DNA from: Microvirga terricola
GTDB lineage: Bacteria; Pseudomonadota; Alphaproteobacteria; Rhizobiales; Beijerinckiaceae
Assembly (NCBI RefSeq): GCF_011777495.1
Contig: NZ_JAATJS010000001.1
Coordinates: forward strand, 310,001-374,000
DNA length: 64,000 nucleotides
Direction: 5' to 3'
Shown here: in pieces, positions 8,631 through 16,702 of the stretch
Numbering within the stretch: position 1 is the stretch's first letter
Layout: each line of letters opens with the position of its first letter
Translations under genes and position numbers: made by a program
The notes under the pieces: model-generated
What the model was told of the DNA's origin: nothing
The model's database searches: none
Seen by the model: the letters and a program-made list of their open reading frames with translations, nothing else

Positions 8631-9161
8631 TCACGCGGGGCAGAGTAGCCTTGGCAAGCAGGAGGCTAACAAACCGGAAAGCTTGAGATTCGGCCGGCAT
8701 GAGCACCCGCCCATGCCGACGAAATCCGCACGTCCGTCCAAAAACGGAGAAGCCCTACTCGCTTTCGGATGGGTCAGGCGATCGATGCCGATCAGCGTCT
8801 TGGTGCTGAAATCGAAGCTGTCGCCGACGAGAATAAGCTCGTCCCACCGGGCCTTCGGTAGGGCTCCCCCATCGAACACCTTAATTCCGGAAAAGCGCTC
8901 CTGGTTTACGACGATCGTGTCATGCTGGTCCGAGCCTTGGACGGTCTCAAAACCCGAAAACACAACCGGCAATGTCAGATCAAACCTTCCGCCACCAACG
9001 AGCGACAGAACGCCGGCGCCACCCCCCTCAAGGGTTGCATCAGTCAATTCATTGGCGCGGACCGCCACGGAGGTGGCGGCCATCGACGGGGCTACTGGCA
9101 TTGTTATTACACGTGCATTTTTGTCTAAACCGCAACCCATTATTGCAATCGGGTGAGGCAT
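8631..9161 (-). pseudogene. Truncated RTX/calcium-binding-adhesin-like gene
   Basis: The start ATG at 9161 has a good Shine-Dalgarno (GGAGAG, 9167-9172). The first about 130 codons encode a beta-rich repeat of large hemolysin-type proteins: LSLVGGGRFDLTLPVVFSGF, ETVQGSDQHDTIVVN, then GIKVFDGG and LVGDSFDFSTKTLIGIDRLT. After this, near 8770, the reading continues as Cys- and Leu-rich sequence without such character and ends at 8631. Intact proteins of this kind are many hundreds of residues long and end in a type I secretion signal, which is absent. I read this as the intact 5' end of a gene whose remainder was lost. Confidence 0.5.
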
Positions 9162-9380
9162 CAACTCTCCAAACAGAGGGCACGTAACGTCACTTGATGC
9201 TTATTATTCAGGCACTTGTGGCATCTGCCGTCCTTTGAGGGGCGCTTGACGGCGAAATTGCAGCGTTGTCTCAATGCAGGGGCAGTCACGATTAGGGGCG
9301 CCTTACTGGACTATGCGGCGCCTTACGGATGAATTCGCCCATTAGTTGTAATCATCCATCCAGTTCTTGCGTGATGACGA

Positions 9381-9458
9381 CCTGAATAGCAGCCTGCTAC
9401 TGCCGTGTTGGCTGCCTGATACGGCCCTGTTATGGGCCTGCTAGGCACCTGTTATTCG
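9381..9458. repeat. Seven tandem about 11-bp CCTGNTA repeats
   Basis: Units beginning CCTG (one CCGTG variant) start at 9381, 9393, 9403, 9415, 9426, 9437 and 9448, so the period is 10-12 bp, about one DNA helical turn. The best units read CCTGCTA, CCTGATA and CCTGTTA followed by four variable bases. The block is too short per unit for CRISPR and has no spacers. Phasing on one DNA face suggests protein binding or bending. Confidence 0.6.
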
Positions 9459-9563
9459 AAGGCCTCGCACCCGTTTAAGTCGTTACAATTATTTGAAATA
9501 TAAGAACTTTTCTACAGGGCGCGTTCGATCTCCAACCTAATATTCGGAAAAACAGGTCTTGCA

Positions 9564-9678
9564 GGAAAAGAGGTCTCTATCGGACAAAGCTTTTCCGGTT
9601 GGGTGAGCCGAAGCTGTCGGAGACAGGTTGCCGTAGGACTACCTCCACCACCAAGCGCCCCTAAAAGGGCGGTTTTTC
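9564..9678 (+). ncRNA. Candidate small RNA with CCUCC single strand
   Basis: Three stem-loops follow one another without a protein gene: GGAAAAG/CTTTTCC (9564-9570 with 9590-9596), CTGTC/GACAG (9614-9618 with 9622-9626), and a terminator (9656-9677). Between the last two lies ACCTCCACCACC (9641 on), an anti-Shine-Dalgarno-like run that would be unpaired, as in known regulatory RNAs with CCUCC motifs. The 5' end is unknown and may lie nearer 9510. No promoter is obvious. It is a structural prediction by eye. Confidence 0.35.
9656..9677 (+). terminator. Intrinsic terminator with no preceding protein gene
   Basis: CGCCC and GGGCG pair around a six-base loop CTAAAA, followed by G and five T. This is a classic factor-independent terminator on the plus strand. 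The nearest plus-strand protein gene upstream ends at 8062, so it more likely ends a short RNA. Confidence 0.65.
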
Positions 9679-9856
9679 AGGCAAATCCCGCACAATCAGC
9701 AGCTTACGCTTCGCCGGGGCGTGCCACAGTGGCATATACGAGGCTTGAACGGGGCGACATCCTCAACAGTGATGCCAACCGCCTACTGAGCTTGCTCTAA
9801 GGGATCAGACTCGAAGGAAGGTCCGGGGGCGCTTCCGCGCAAACGCGGCTCAGGCG

Positions 9857-10549
9857 CTAGCGCGCACCGGCCCGGCGCAGGATCGCGATGATCCCCTCGT
9901 AGCCGCGCGTTTCGGCGTGTCTCAGAGGCATCACGCCGTTTCGATCCGGGATCCCGGGATTGGCTCCACCCTCGACGAGAGCCCGCACGGTCTCAACATG
10001 ACGCGGCCCGCCATCGCCGAGGATCACCGCCTCGATCAAGGCGGTCCAGCCCAGGTTGTTGACGTGATCGAGCGGCGCGCCGGCCCGGATGAGCTCGCGG
10101 ACGACGCCGTCATGGCCGAGATGGGCAGCCGCGATCAGCGCGGTTCCGTCATAGATGCTGGTGACGAGCTTCGCGCTGGCGCCGGCGGCGATGAGCGCCT
10201 TCAGCGTCGGCACGTCGTCCCGGACGGCCACGATGGTCACGGCGTCGTAGCGCTGGTTGTCGAGAAGGCCGGGATTGGCCCCGGCTGCCATCAGGGTCCC
10301 GATGGCTGTGCCGTGGCCCTGGAACGCCGCCACATGCAGCGGCGTACGGCCATTGCCATCACGAGCGTTGAGGTCCGCGCCGGCTTGAGCCAGCCGCCGG
10401 ATGCTCTCGGCAGAGCCTTCGGCTGCTGCTGCATGCAGGCCGCGATAGGCCGATAATTCCGTTTGCGTGGGAGCGGTCTGCGCAAGGGCCGCGCCTCCGG
10501 AGAAGGCCAGAAACCCGATCAATCCAACGAGCGCGAATGCATGAGTCAT
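9857..10549 (-). CDS. Secreted ankyrin-repeat protein
   Basis: A 230-residue protein with a signal peptide (MTHAFALVGLIGFLAFSGGA, cleavage probably after ALAQ) and four to six ankyrin repeats from about residue 40; clear units are DLNARDGNGRTPLHVAAFQG, DHVNNLGWTALIEAVILGD and IPDRNGVMPLRHAETRGYEG. The start at 10549 has GGAGATG upstream and puts the signal peptide at the N-terminus. Periplasmic ankyrin proteins mediate protein contacts, and some protect catalase or other enzymes. It lies 56 bases after the GlcG/HbpS-like gene in the same direction, so both exported proteins are probably one transcript. Confidence 0.85.
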   Translation of the reverse strand: MTHAFALVGLIGFLAFSGGAALAQTAPTQTELSAYRGLHAAAAEGSAESIRRLAQAGADLNARDGNGRTPLHVAAFQGHGTAIGTLMAAGANPGLLDNQRYDAVTIVAVRDDVPTLKALIAAGASAKLVTSIYDGTALIAAAHLGHDGVVRELIRAGAPLDHVNNLGWTALIEAVILGDGGPRHVETVRALVEGGANPGIPDRNGVMPLRHAETRGYEGIIAILRRAGAR

Positions 10550-10605
10550 GGCACATCTCCAAGCCGTGCGCGGTGGCTGGCGCTGAAGCCAGCCACCGTC
10601 GGCTG

Positions 10606-11094
10606 TTACTTCAGTTTCGCCTGCACCTTGGCAATGCCGGCATTCGCGCATTCCTCGTCGAGCTGTCCGCCCGGAGCGCCGCCGACACCCACGGCGCCGA
10701 TGACCTCTTCGCCGGCCTTCACCGGAACCCCACCGCCGAGCAGCAGGAAGCCTTCAATGGCGGCCAGGTGACGGGCAGCCGGGTTCTTCTCGGCGTTTTC
10801 CATGATGGCCGTGGTGTTGTTGCGGGCGGAGGCCGCCGTGTAAGCCTTGGCGCGGCTCGCCTCGACCGTGTGGGGACCGGCCCGGTCCGCCCGAAGCACG
10901 GCGCGCACGAGGCCGGCGCGATCCACGACGGTGGCCGTCACGTTGAAGTTCTTGGCGGCGCATGCCTCGACGGTGGCCTGGGCCAGCTCCTGGGCGACTG
11001 CCAGGGAGATGTTCCGCTCCTGAAGGACCTGGGCGCTGGCGGCCACCGGAGCCAGGGTGAGAGCCGCGAGAACGGCAACGCGAATTTTCGACAT
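10606..11094 (-). CDS. Exported GlcG/HbpS-family protein
   Basis: A 162-residue protein with signal peptide (MSKIRVAVLAALTLAPVAAS, cleaved near ASAQ) and a GlcG/HbpS domain (formerly DUF336): LAQATVEACAAKNFNVTATV, VDRAGLVRAVLRADRAGPHT, then GGGVPVKAGEEVIGAVGVGG. The family includes the heme-binding redox sensor HbpS and GlcG of the glycolate locus; function of most members is unknown. ATG 11094 has GGAG upstream. Followed by the ankyrin gene on the same strand. Two cysteines remain in the mature protein (near residues 44 and 151). I cannot tell whether it binds heme. Confidence 0.85.
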   Translation of the reverse strand: MSKIRVAVLAALTLAPVAASAQVLQERNISLAVAQELAQATVEACAAKNFNVTATVVDRAGLVRAVLRADRAGPHTVEASRAKAYTAASARNNTTAIMENAEKNPAARHLAAIEGFLLLGGGVPVKAGEEVIGAVGVGGAPGGQLDEECANAGIAKVQAKLK

Positions 11095-11204
11095 GAGGCT
11101 TCTCCAATTGGGATCGTGACGATCCCGGTTGTTCGACGCCTGCAACCCTAGCCGGGCGGGATCCGGCTGGTTATCGGTGCGGAACCGGAGCAGCTTCCGT
11201 AGTT

Positions 11205-11831
11205 CTACGGAGATATGTCGGCCGGGCGCGCAAGGAGAACGAGGCGCACCATCTCGGCCACCGAGGTCGTACCGAGCTTCTCGGCGAGATTGGCACGATG
11301 CGTCTCGACCGTGCGCGGTGAAACACCCATGGTCCGGGCGATCTCCTTCGTCATCCAGCCGCGGGCCACCATGTCGAGGATCTCACTCTCGCGCTGTGTG
11401 AGGCGGGCCAGCAGCGTGCGCGCCTCATCCGCCTCGTTCGCGTGCCTCCGGTGCGCCTCGAGCCGCGCAAAGCCCGCCTCGATGGCCTCGATCAGCACTT
11501 GCTCGTCGATCGGCTTGGTCAGGAAATCGACAGCGCCGCCCTTGAAGGCGCGCCGGCAGGCATTCACGTCGCCATGGCCGGTGATCACCACCATCGGCAG
11601 GCGCTCGCCCTCTGCTGCAAGCCGCTCCAGAAGTTGAAGGCCCGAGAGGCCGGGCATCCGCACATCGGCGACGATGCATCCGACGGCGGCCTTGTCGCGC
11701 CGCTCCAGAAAGGCAAGGGCATTCGGGAAGGGTTCGACGGCAAACCCGGCCGTGCGCAGGAGCAGCCGGAGTGCGTCGCGAACATCCTCGTCGTCGTCGA
11801 TGAGGAATACGGTGCGGGACGGCGCCGTCAT
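11205..11831 (-). CDS. FixJ/NarL-type response regulator
   Basis: A 208-residue two-domain response regulator. The receiver domain (residues 1-125) has the acidic DDDE at 12-15, the phosphoacceptor Asp in VADVRMPG near residue 56 and the conserved Lys in LTKPID near 106. The C-terminal LuxR/FixJ-type helix-turn-helix starts at LTQRESEILDMVARGWMTKE near 144. The arrangement is that of FixJ, TodT or StyR-like regulators. Its ATG overlaps the stop of the sensor kinase gene by four bases, so kinase and regulator are co-translated partners. Targets are unknown. Confidence 0.92.
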   Translation of the reverse strand: MTAPSRTVFLIDDDEDVRDALRLLLRTAGFAVEPFPNALAFLERRDKAAVGCIVADVRMPGLSGLQLLERLAAEGERLPMVVITGHGDVNACRRAFKGGAVDFLTKPIDEQVLIEAIEAGFARLEAHRRHANEADEARTLLARLTQRESEILDMVARGWMTKEIARTMGVSPRTVETHRANLAEKLGTTSVAEMVRLVLLARPADISP

Positions 11832-13381
11832 TCGGCGGCCTCCCTGCGGCCCTCGGCGATCAGCGGCAGGTGGATGATGAACACCGCGCCCCCTTCCGGC
11901 ACATTGGCCGCAACGATGCGCCCGCCGAAGGCTTCGACGAGGCGCTCGCAGAGCGACAGGCCAAGGCCCATGCCGTCCGGCTTGGTGGTGAAGAACGGCT
12001 CGAACAGGCGCGGCAGGTCCGCAGGCGGAATCCCCGGGCCCCGGTCGCTGACCGCAACTCCGGCCAAGCCACCCTCGACAAACGTCGCGACTGTTATCGT
12101 CCGCCGGTCCTCGGGCAGGGGCTCGATCGCGTCCGCGGCATTGCGCACGAGGTTGTGCACCACCTGCTCGATCGAGACCCGGTCGATCATGGAGGAAGGA
12201 TCGCGTGGGTCGAGGTCGAGCTTCAGCACGATGCCGCGGCGTGCCAGATCGCCCTGCACCAGCTCGGCGACGTTGCGGACCAGCCGATTGAGACTCGTCC
12301 GCTCGGGCGCCGGCCCGCTGTTCGACACATAGGCGCGTAGGCGCGAGAGGATGTCGCCGGCCCGCTTGGCCAGGCGAACATTCGCATCGAGCACGTCGAT
12401 AATCTCGCCCCGATCCGGAGAAGAGGAGCGGGCGAGACGCAGGCCTGCCTGACTGCGGCTGAGGATGGCGGTCAGCGGCTGGGTGAGCTCATGGGCGATC
12501 CCGGAAGCCATTTCGCCAACAGTGTTGACCCGCATGGCATGCGCGAGCCGGGCCTGATGCTCGTGAAAGCTTGCTCGCTCTCGGGCCTCGCGAGCGGCGC
12601 GACGTTCACGCAGCACGAAAGAGGCGAGGATGACCCCGATTCCTGTCAGCGCTGCCAGGAGCACGATGGCGATGGGCGGCAGAAGCTCGCTCACCGCCGG
12701 GCTCCGGGAAATCTGCAGCAGGAGCGGTTGGGACCGGCTGCCAAGTTCTTTCTCGAAGGCAAGAAGCGGCAGCACCCCATCGGGAGATGGCGACTGTCCC
12801 CTGTGGGCGACTTCGCGCCCTGATGGATCGCGTAAGGCGAACCACATCCCCGCGGACAAATCCGCCTCCGGGTCCATCAATCGCCCGGCGTCGATGGTCA
12901 TGACGAGGGCGCCCGCCTGCGAAATGGTTTCGGGAAGTCTTTTGACCAGGTGATAGGCTGCCGCGCCATTCGGGTCCGTCATCACGATCGTCTGTCCGGC
13001 GGACAGCGTGGTGGCGGTTGCCGCAAGCTCGAGGATTCCCGGCCTGTTAGACTGAAGCTCGCGGGTGGTGAACACCACATCCGGAACGGGCACGAGGCTA
13101 ACCGCATCGATGGCGGCGATCCGCGGGTAGAAACGTAAGACAGCGTCGGCGACGGCGCGAAAGGTCGTAAATGAGCGTTCGGGGCTCGCCAGCACAGCGG
13201 CAAGGCTCGTCAGATGCGCGTCATGCTGGTCCGCGCGCTGCGAAACGACGCGGTGCAGCGTACGGGCTTCCGCCTCGAAGCTGTTGCGGGCCCGGACGAA
13301 GTTGACGGCGGCGACTGCCGCCACCGCAACAACCATCAGCGTCGCCCAGGCAGCAAGGGCTCCGGCGACTCGTCTATTCAT
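11828..13381 (-). CDS. Membrane sensor histidine kinase
   Basis: A 517-residue kinase with a first membrane helix near residues 6-27, a periplasmic sensor region of about 200 residues, a second helix near 235-262 (LLPPIAIVLLAALTGIGVIL), a HisKA domain with the phospho-accepting His in GIAHELTQPLTAILS, and a catalytic domain with N-box NLVRNAADAIEPL, G1 VSDRGPGIPPADL and G2 GMGLGLSLCERLVEAFGG. The periplasmic domain resembles sensors of the CHASE or dCache kind, but I cannot assign it. The ATG at 13381 gives a normal N-terminus, although no Shine-Dalgarno is visible. It is translationally coupled to the FixJ-type regulator. Confidence 0.9.
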   Translation of the reverse strand: MNRRVAGALAAWATLMVVAVAAVAAVNFVRARNSFEAEARTLHRVVSQRADQHDAHLTSLAAVLASPERSFTTFRAVADAVLRFYPRIAAIDAVSLVPVPDVVFTTRELQSNRPGILELAATATTLSAGQTIVMTDPNGAAAYHLVKRLPETISQAGALVMTIDAGRLMDPEADLSAGMWFALRDPSGREVAHRGQSPSPDGVLPLLAFEKELGSRSQPLLLQISRSPAVSELLPPIAIVLLAALTGIGVILASFVLRERRAAREARERASFHEHQARLAHAMRVNTVGEMASGIAHELTQPLTAILSRSQAGLRLARSSSPDRGEIIDVLDANVRLAKRAGDILSRLRAYVSNSGPAPERTSLNRLVRNVAELVQGDLARRGIVLKLDLDPRDPSSMIDRVSIEQVVHNLVRNAADAIEPLPEDRRTITVATFVEGGLAGVAVSDRGPGIPPADLPRLFEPFFTTKPDGMGLGLSLCERLVEAFGGRIVAANVPEGGAVFIIHLPLIAEGRREAAE

Positions 13382-13538
13382 CGGCGCAGACAAGAATAAG
13401 CATGGCCCCAAACTAACGGCGCAATGCTCTTTCGTCGACTGTCCGGCCTCAGGGCGATAGCGTCGCGCTGTCGTTCAGAGGACAGAACGCGAAGGCGAGC
13501 CCCCTTTCGGATCAGGACGATTCTCTCGGCGCACCTCT

Positions 13539-14837
13539 TTAGACGCCGGGAGCCAAGGCCTTTTCGACACTTGCCGCGATGTCGAAGAGGCGCTGGTCGT
13601 GGCCGTGGCGGGCGACCAGCATGAAGCCTACCGGGCGCGCCTGGCCAGAGATCGGCAGCGAGATGCTAGTCAGGTCGAACTGGTTGGCGAACATGGGGTT
13701 GCGCAAGATCAACCAATCCGTCTTGTCATAAAGCTCTTCGTCCGCAAGCAGGGGCGCGGTCAGCGGTGCGGAAATGGCTGTCGCGGGCAATGCGAGGACA
13801 TCGATGGGCGCCAGTCGCTCGTCCATGGCGGCCACCAGCGCCTGCCGGCGGCGCAGTGTGCGGATGTAAACCGGCGACGGCACCTTACCGGCGCGCGCAA
13901 TCGAGCCCCTGACGAGCGGATCGATCATATGCGCTTTCGCCTCGATCCAATCCGCGTGAATCTCCGAGGCTTCGATAGAGGCAATCGATCCTCGGGCCGT
14001 CGCTTCCGCCATGGCCTGTAGCAGATCGTCGATACCGAGGGACGTAATCCGCGCGCCCGCCTGCGAGAGCCGCTTCACGCTCGCCTCGAAGGCCTCGGCG
14101 ACCAGGGGTTCCGTTTCCGTAAACAGCCGACCCTCTGGAACACCGATCCGCAAGCCGGCGAGCGGATAGGGCGTGAGTGTGCGCGGCTCTTCCCCCGCCA
14201 TGATGGCATCCGCGAAGGCGCAGTCCTGCGCGCTGCGTGCCAACGGGCCTATGGAGTCGAGCGTGTAAGAAAGCGGGAATGTGCCCTTGAGCGGCACGCG
14301 ATGCGCCGTGGGCTTGAAACCGACGACGCCGTTGAAGGCCGCCGGAATGCGCACCGAGCCGCCGGTGTCGCTGCCGATGGCAATCTCGCTCGTACCCTCG
14401 GCCGCCGACACGCCGGCGCCGGAAGACGAACCGCCTGGCACGCGCAACGGATCGGCGGCGTTTCCTGGCGTGCCATAGTGAGGGTTGAAGCCGATTCCGG
14501 AATAGGCGAACTCGACCATGTTGGTCTTGCCGATGATCACCGCACCGGCCTGGCGCAGGCGACGAACGATGGCGGCATCGCTTGTGGCGGGCGGCGCATC
14601 GCGCAGCACGATCGAACCGGCCGTGGTCGCTTCTCCGGCGACATCGAACAGATCCTTGATCGAGACGATGCGGCCATCGAGCGGCCCAAGGCTGATCCCG
14701 TCGCGCCGACGCACATCGGCAGCATCGGCGGCGGAGCGCGCCTCGCTCGCGTAGATGCGGAGGAACACGCGCTCATCCGCGGCGCGGGCGGCCAATCGGG
14801 CGAGAATATTTTCAAGCGCGTCTCGAGCAGGTGTCAT
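13539..14837 (-). CDS. Amidase-signature-family amidase
   Basis: A 432-residue amidase of the amidase-signature family with the complete Ser-cisSer-Lys triad: Lys61 in VSIKDLFDV, the cis-Ser in GGSSSG (135-140) and the nucleophile Ser161 in GSDTGGSVRIPA. It is of the length of AtzF- or GatA-like bacterial amidases, but gatC/gatB are not adjacent, so it is probably a stand-alone hydrolase of a carboxamide. ATG 14837 is chosen because the extra upstream residues are unconserved. No signal peptide. It is divergent from the GH16 gene. Substrate unknown. Confidence 0.9.
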   Translation of the reverse strand: MTPARDALENILARLAARAADERVFLRIYASEARSAADAADVRRRDGISLGPLDGRIVSIKDLFDVAGEATTAGSIVLRDAPPATSDAAIVRRLRQAGAVIIGKTNMVEFAYSGIGFNPHYGTPGNAADPLRVPGGSSSGAGVSAAEGTSEIAIGSDTGGSVRIPAAFNGVVGFKPTAHRVPLKGTFPLSYTLDSIGPLARSAQDCAFADAIMAGEEPRTLTPYPLAGLRIGVPEGRLFTETEPLVAEAFEASVKRLSQAGARITSLGIDDLLQAMAEATARGSIASIEASEIHADWIEAKAHMIDPLVRGSIARAGKVPSPVYIRTLRRRQALVAAMDERLAPIDVLALPATAISAPLTAPLLADEELYDKTDWLILRNPMFANQFDLTSISLPISGQARPVGFMLVARHGHDQRLFDIAASVEKALAPGV

Positions 14838-15006
14838 GATCGATCCAAAGCGGAAACTGGTGATGATAGTTTTGCATCGAAGCCACATGACTCTGTCAAG
14901 TTCGGGCCTTCGAGGATTGCCCTACTCCTTAGAGGTTAAGGAACAGGACCTATGCGCGACCGTTGCCCTTCCTGGGGAATCAAGATGCGCAGCGGGCCGG
15001 GCAGGA

Positions 15007-15867
15007 ATGATACGAATCGCCATCGTGCTGATCGCGGGCCTTGCCGTGCTCATTGGCATGCCGCTTCTGCGTCCCGCTTCGCTCGCGATTCAGAAAACCG
15101 CGATAGATCCGCACAATCCCGGCGAAACGGGGGTCCTCACGTTCTCCGACGATTTCAGCACGCTGAATTTGTGGAACGGCGCAGATGGGACCTGGGACAC
15201 GGCCTTCCCGTGGTCCGCGGCAAACGGCGCGGCCTTGTTCACCAACCGTGAGCGGCAATGGTACATCAATGCCCGCTATGAGCCCACCGCGTCGATCAAG
15301 CCTTGGCACATCAGCGATGGCAAGCTGATCATCACGGCTGATCGGGCACCGCCTTCCGTCAAGCCGCTCATCAATGGCTACAACTACACATCCGGAATGC
15401 TCTCGACCTATCACAGCTTCAGCCAGACCTACGGCTATTTCGAGATGCGAGCGAAATTTCCGGCGGGCAAGGGAATGTGGCCCGCCTTCTGGCTGCTTCC
15501 CGCCAACGGTCACTGGCCGCCTGAGATCGATGTCGTCGAGATGCTCGGCCACGATCCGGGCAAAATCTACATGACGGTGCATTCAAAGGCGTCCGGCCGC
15601 AGCACGGAGCAGCAGGGAAGTATCAGGGTCAATGATACGTCGAGCGGCTTTCACACCTACGGCATCTACTGGGGACCTGACACCATCACGTGGTACCTGG
15701 ACGGAAACCCGACCTATTCCGCGCCGACACCGGCCGATATGCATCAGCCGTTCTATCTCGTGGTCAACCTCGCCGTCGGTGGCCGATGGCCGGGTGACCC
15801 CAATGAGAGCACCCATTTCCCGGCCGCCATGGAGGTCGAATATATCAGGGCCTACAAGACCCGCTGA
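15007..15867 (+). CDS. Glycoside hydrolase family 16 endo-beta-glucanase-like protein
   Basis: A 286-residue exported GH16 enzyme. An N-terminal hydrophobic segment (residues 3-27) acts as signal peptide or anchor. The catalytic signature is PPEIDVVEML, with Glu173 as nucleophile, Asp175 and Glu178 as acid/base; FEMRAKFPAGKGMWPAFWLL precedes it as in licheninase/ExoK/ExsH relatives. These cleave beta-1,3/1,4-glucans or succinoglycan-type exopolysaccharide. No calcium-binding repeats are attached, unlike ExsH. The start at 15007 is the only one giving a clean signal sequence; its Shine-Dalgarno is poor. Upstream is the divergent amidase gene. Confidence 0.87.
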   Translation: MIRIAIVLIAGLAVLIGMPLLRPASLAIQKTAIDPHNPGETGVLTFSDDFSTLNLWNGADGTWDTAFPWSAANGAALFTNRERQWYINARYEPTASIKPWHISDGKLIITADRAPPSVKPLINGYNYTSGMLSTYHSFSQTYGYFEMRAKFPAGKGMWPAFWLLPANGHWPPEIDVVEMLGHDPGKIYMTVHSKASGRSTEQQGSIRVNDTSSGFHTYGIYWGPDTITWYLDGNPTYSAPTPADMHQPFYLVVNLAVGGRWPGDPNESTHFPAAMEVEYIRAYKTR

Positions 15868-15940
15868 TGCCCTGCTGACGAAAGGGCCTGCGCCGCGTTA
15901 AAAGACCAAAGCCCCAACCGCGCAAGAGTGGTGAGACGCG

Positions 15941-16690
15941 ATGCAGAAAGACCCAACCCTTCCGGTCGACGACGAGGCCCGCCTTCTCGCCAAACGGCTG
16001 CTGCGCACGGCGCGCGCGGGCGCGCTGGCGACGAACGATGGCGCGAGCGGTTTCCCCTTCGCCAGTCTCGTCTCCGTGGGTACCACGATCGACGGAACCC
16101 CCATCATTCTCACCTCCCAACTCTCGGTTCATACGAAGTTGCTGGAGGCGGATGCCCGCTGCTCACTGTTGTTGTCCGACATCGGCAAGGGCGATCCCCT
16201 CGCCCATCCGCGCATGACGCTTTTGACCAAAGCACAACGGCTCGAGCCCGGATCGGATGAGGCGCAGGCGATTCGGCAGCGCTATCTGATGCAGCACCCG
16301 AAGGCCGCGCTCTATGTGGATTTTCCCGATTTCGCGTTCTGGCGGCTCAACGTGACATCCGCTGTTCTCAACGGCGGATTCGGACGGGCCTATCGCATGG
16401 TCCGCACCGACATCGTGACCGATATGACGGGGCTCGACGGCTTTGCCGGTCTCGAAGCGGAAGCCGTCGAGCACATGAACATGGATCACAAAGAGGCCAT
16501 TGCCCTCTACGCCACCAAACTGTGTGGCGGCCGGGACGGCGCATGGAAGCTGATCGGCCTTGATCCGGAGGGTGCACAGCTTGCGCTCGGCGACGAGATC
16601 CTGCGCCTCGTCTTTCCAGAGCGCCTGACGAGCACGGGCGATCTGCGGCCGGTGCTCGTCAATCTGGCGCAACAAGCCCGGGGACGATAG
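15941..16690 (+). CDS. HugZ-like heme-utilisation / PNPOx-fold protein
   Basis: A 249-residue protein with an N-terminal pyridoxamine-phosphate-oxidase-like split barrel (residues about 15-150: AKRLLRTARAGALATNDGAS, LSVHTKLLEADARCSLLLSD) and a C-terminal DUF2470-type domain starting near residue 170 that contains EAVEHMNMDHKEAIALYATK. In HugZ and plant relatives this second domain supplies heme ligands. It may bind heme or a flavin and act in heme breakdown or in detoxification, but the exact role is open. It converges with the M32 carboxypeptidase gene, 12 bases away. Confidence 0.85.
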   Translation: MQKDPTLPVDDEARLLAKRLLRTARAGALATNDGASGFPFASLVSVGTTIDGTPIILTSQLSVHTKLLEADARCSLLLSDIGKGDPLAHPRMTLLTKAQRLEPGSDEAQAIRQRYLMQHPKAALYVDFPDFAFWRLNVTSAVLNGGFGRAYRMVRTDIVTDMTGLDGFAGLEAEAVEHMNMDHKEAIALYATKLCGGRDGAWKLIGLDPEGAQLALGDEILRLVFPERLTSTGDLRPVLVNLAQQARGR

Positions 16691-16702
16691 CCCTACAGAG
16701 CC

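Larger units (their letters stand above)
9162..9856. other. 695-base gap with repeats and a possible small RNA
   Basis: No credible protein gene. It holds an inverted repeat GCATCAA/TTGATGC (9158-9164 and 9194-9200) at the truncated RTX gene's start, a block of phased 11-bp repeats (9381-9458), and a structured stretch ending in an orphan terminator (9564-9678). These are listed separately. Confidence 0.5.

Noticed and set aside
9381..9458. Possible CRISPR array
   Set aside because: Units are only about 11 bp, with no spacers of 25-40 bp, and no Cas gene is nearby.
9603..9800. 65-codon plus-strand frame in the gap
   Set aside because: It runs through the terminator stem and has no ribosome site or family features.
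16691..16702. Terminator between the converging HugZ-like and M32 genes
   Set aside because: The gap is only 12 bases and has no hairpin with a T-run.
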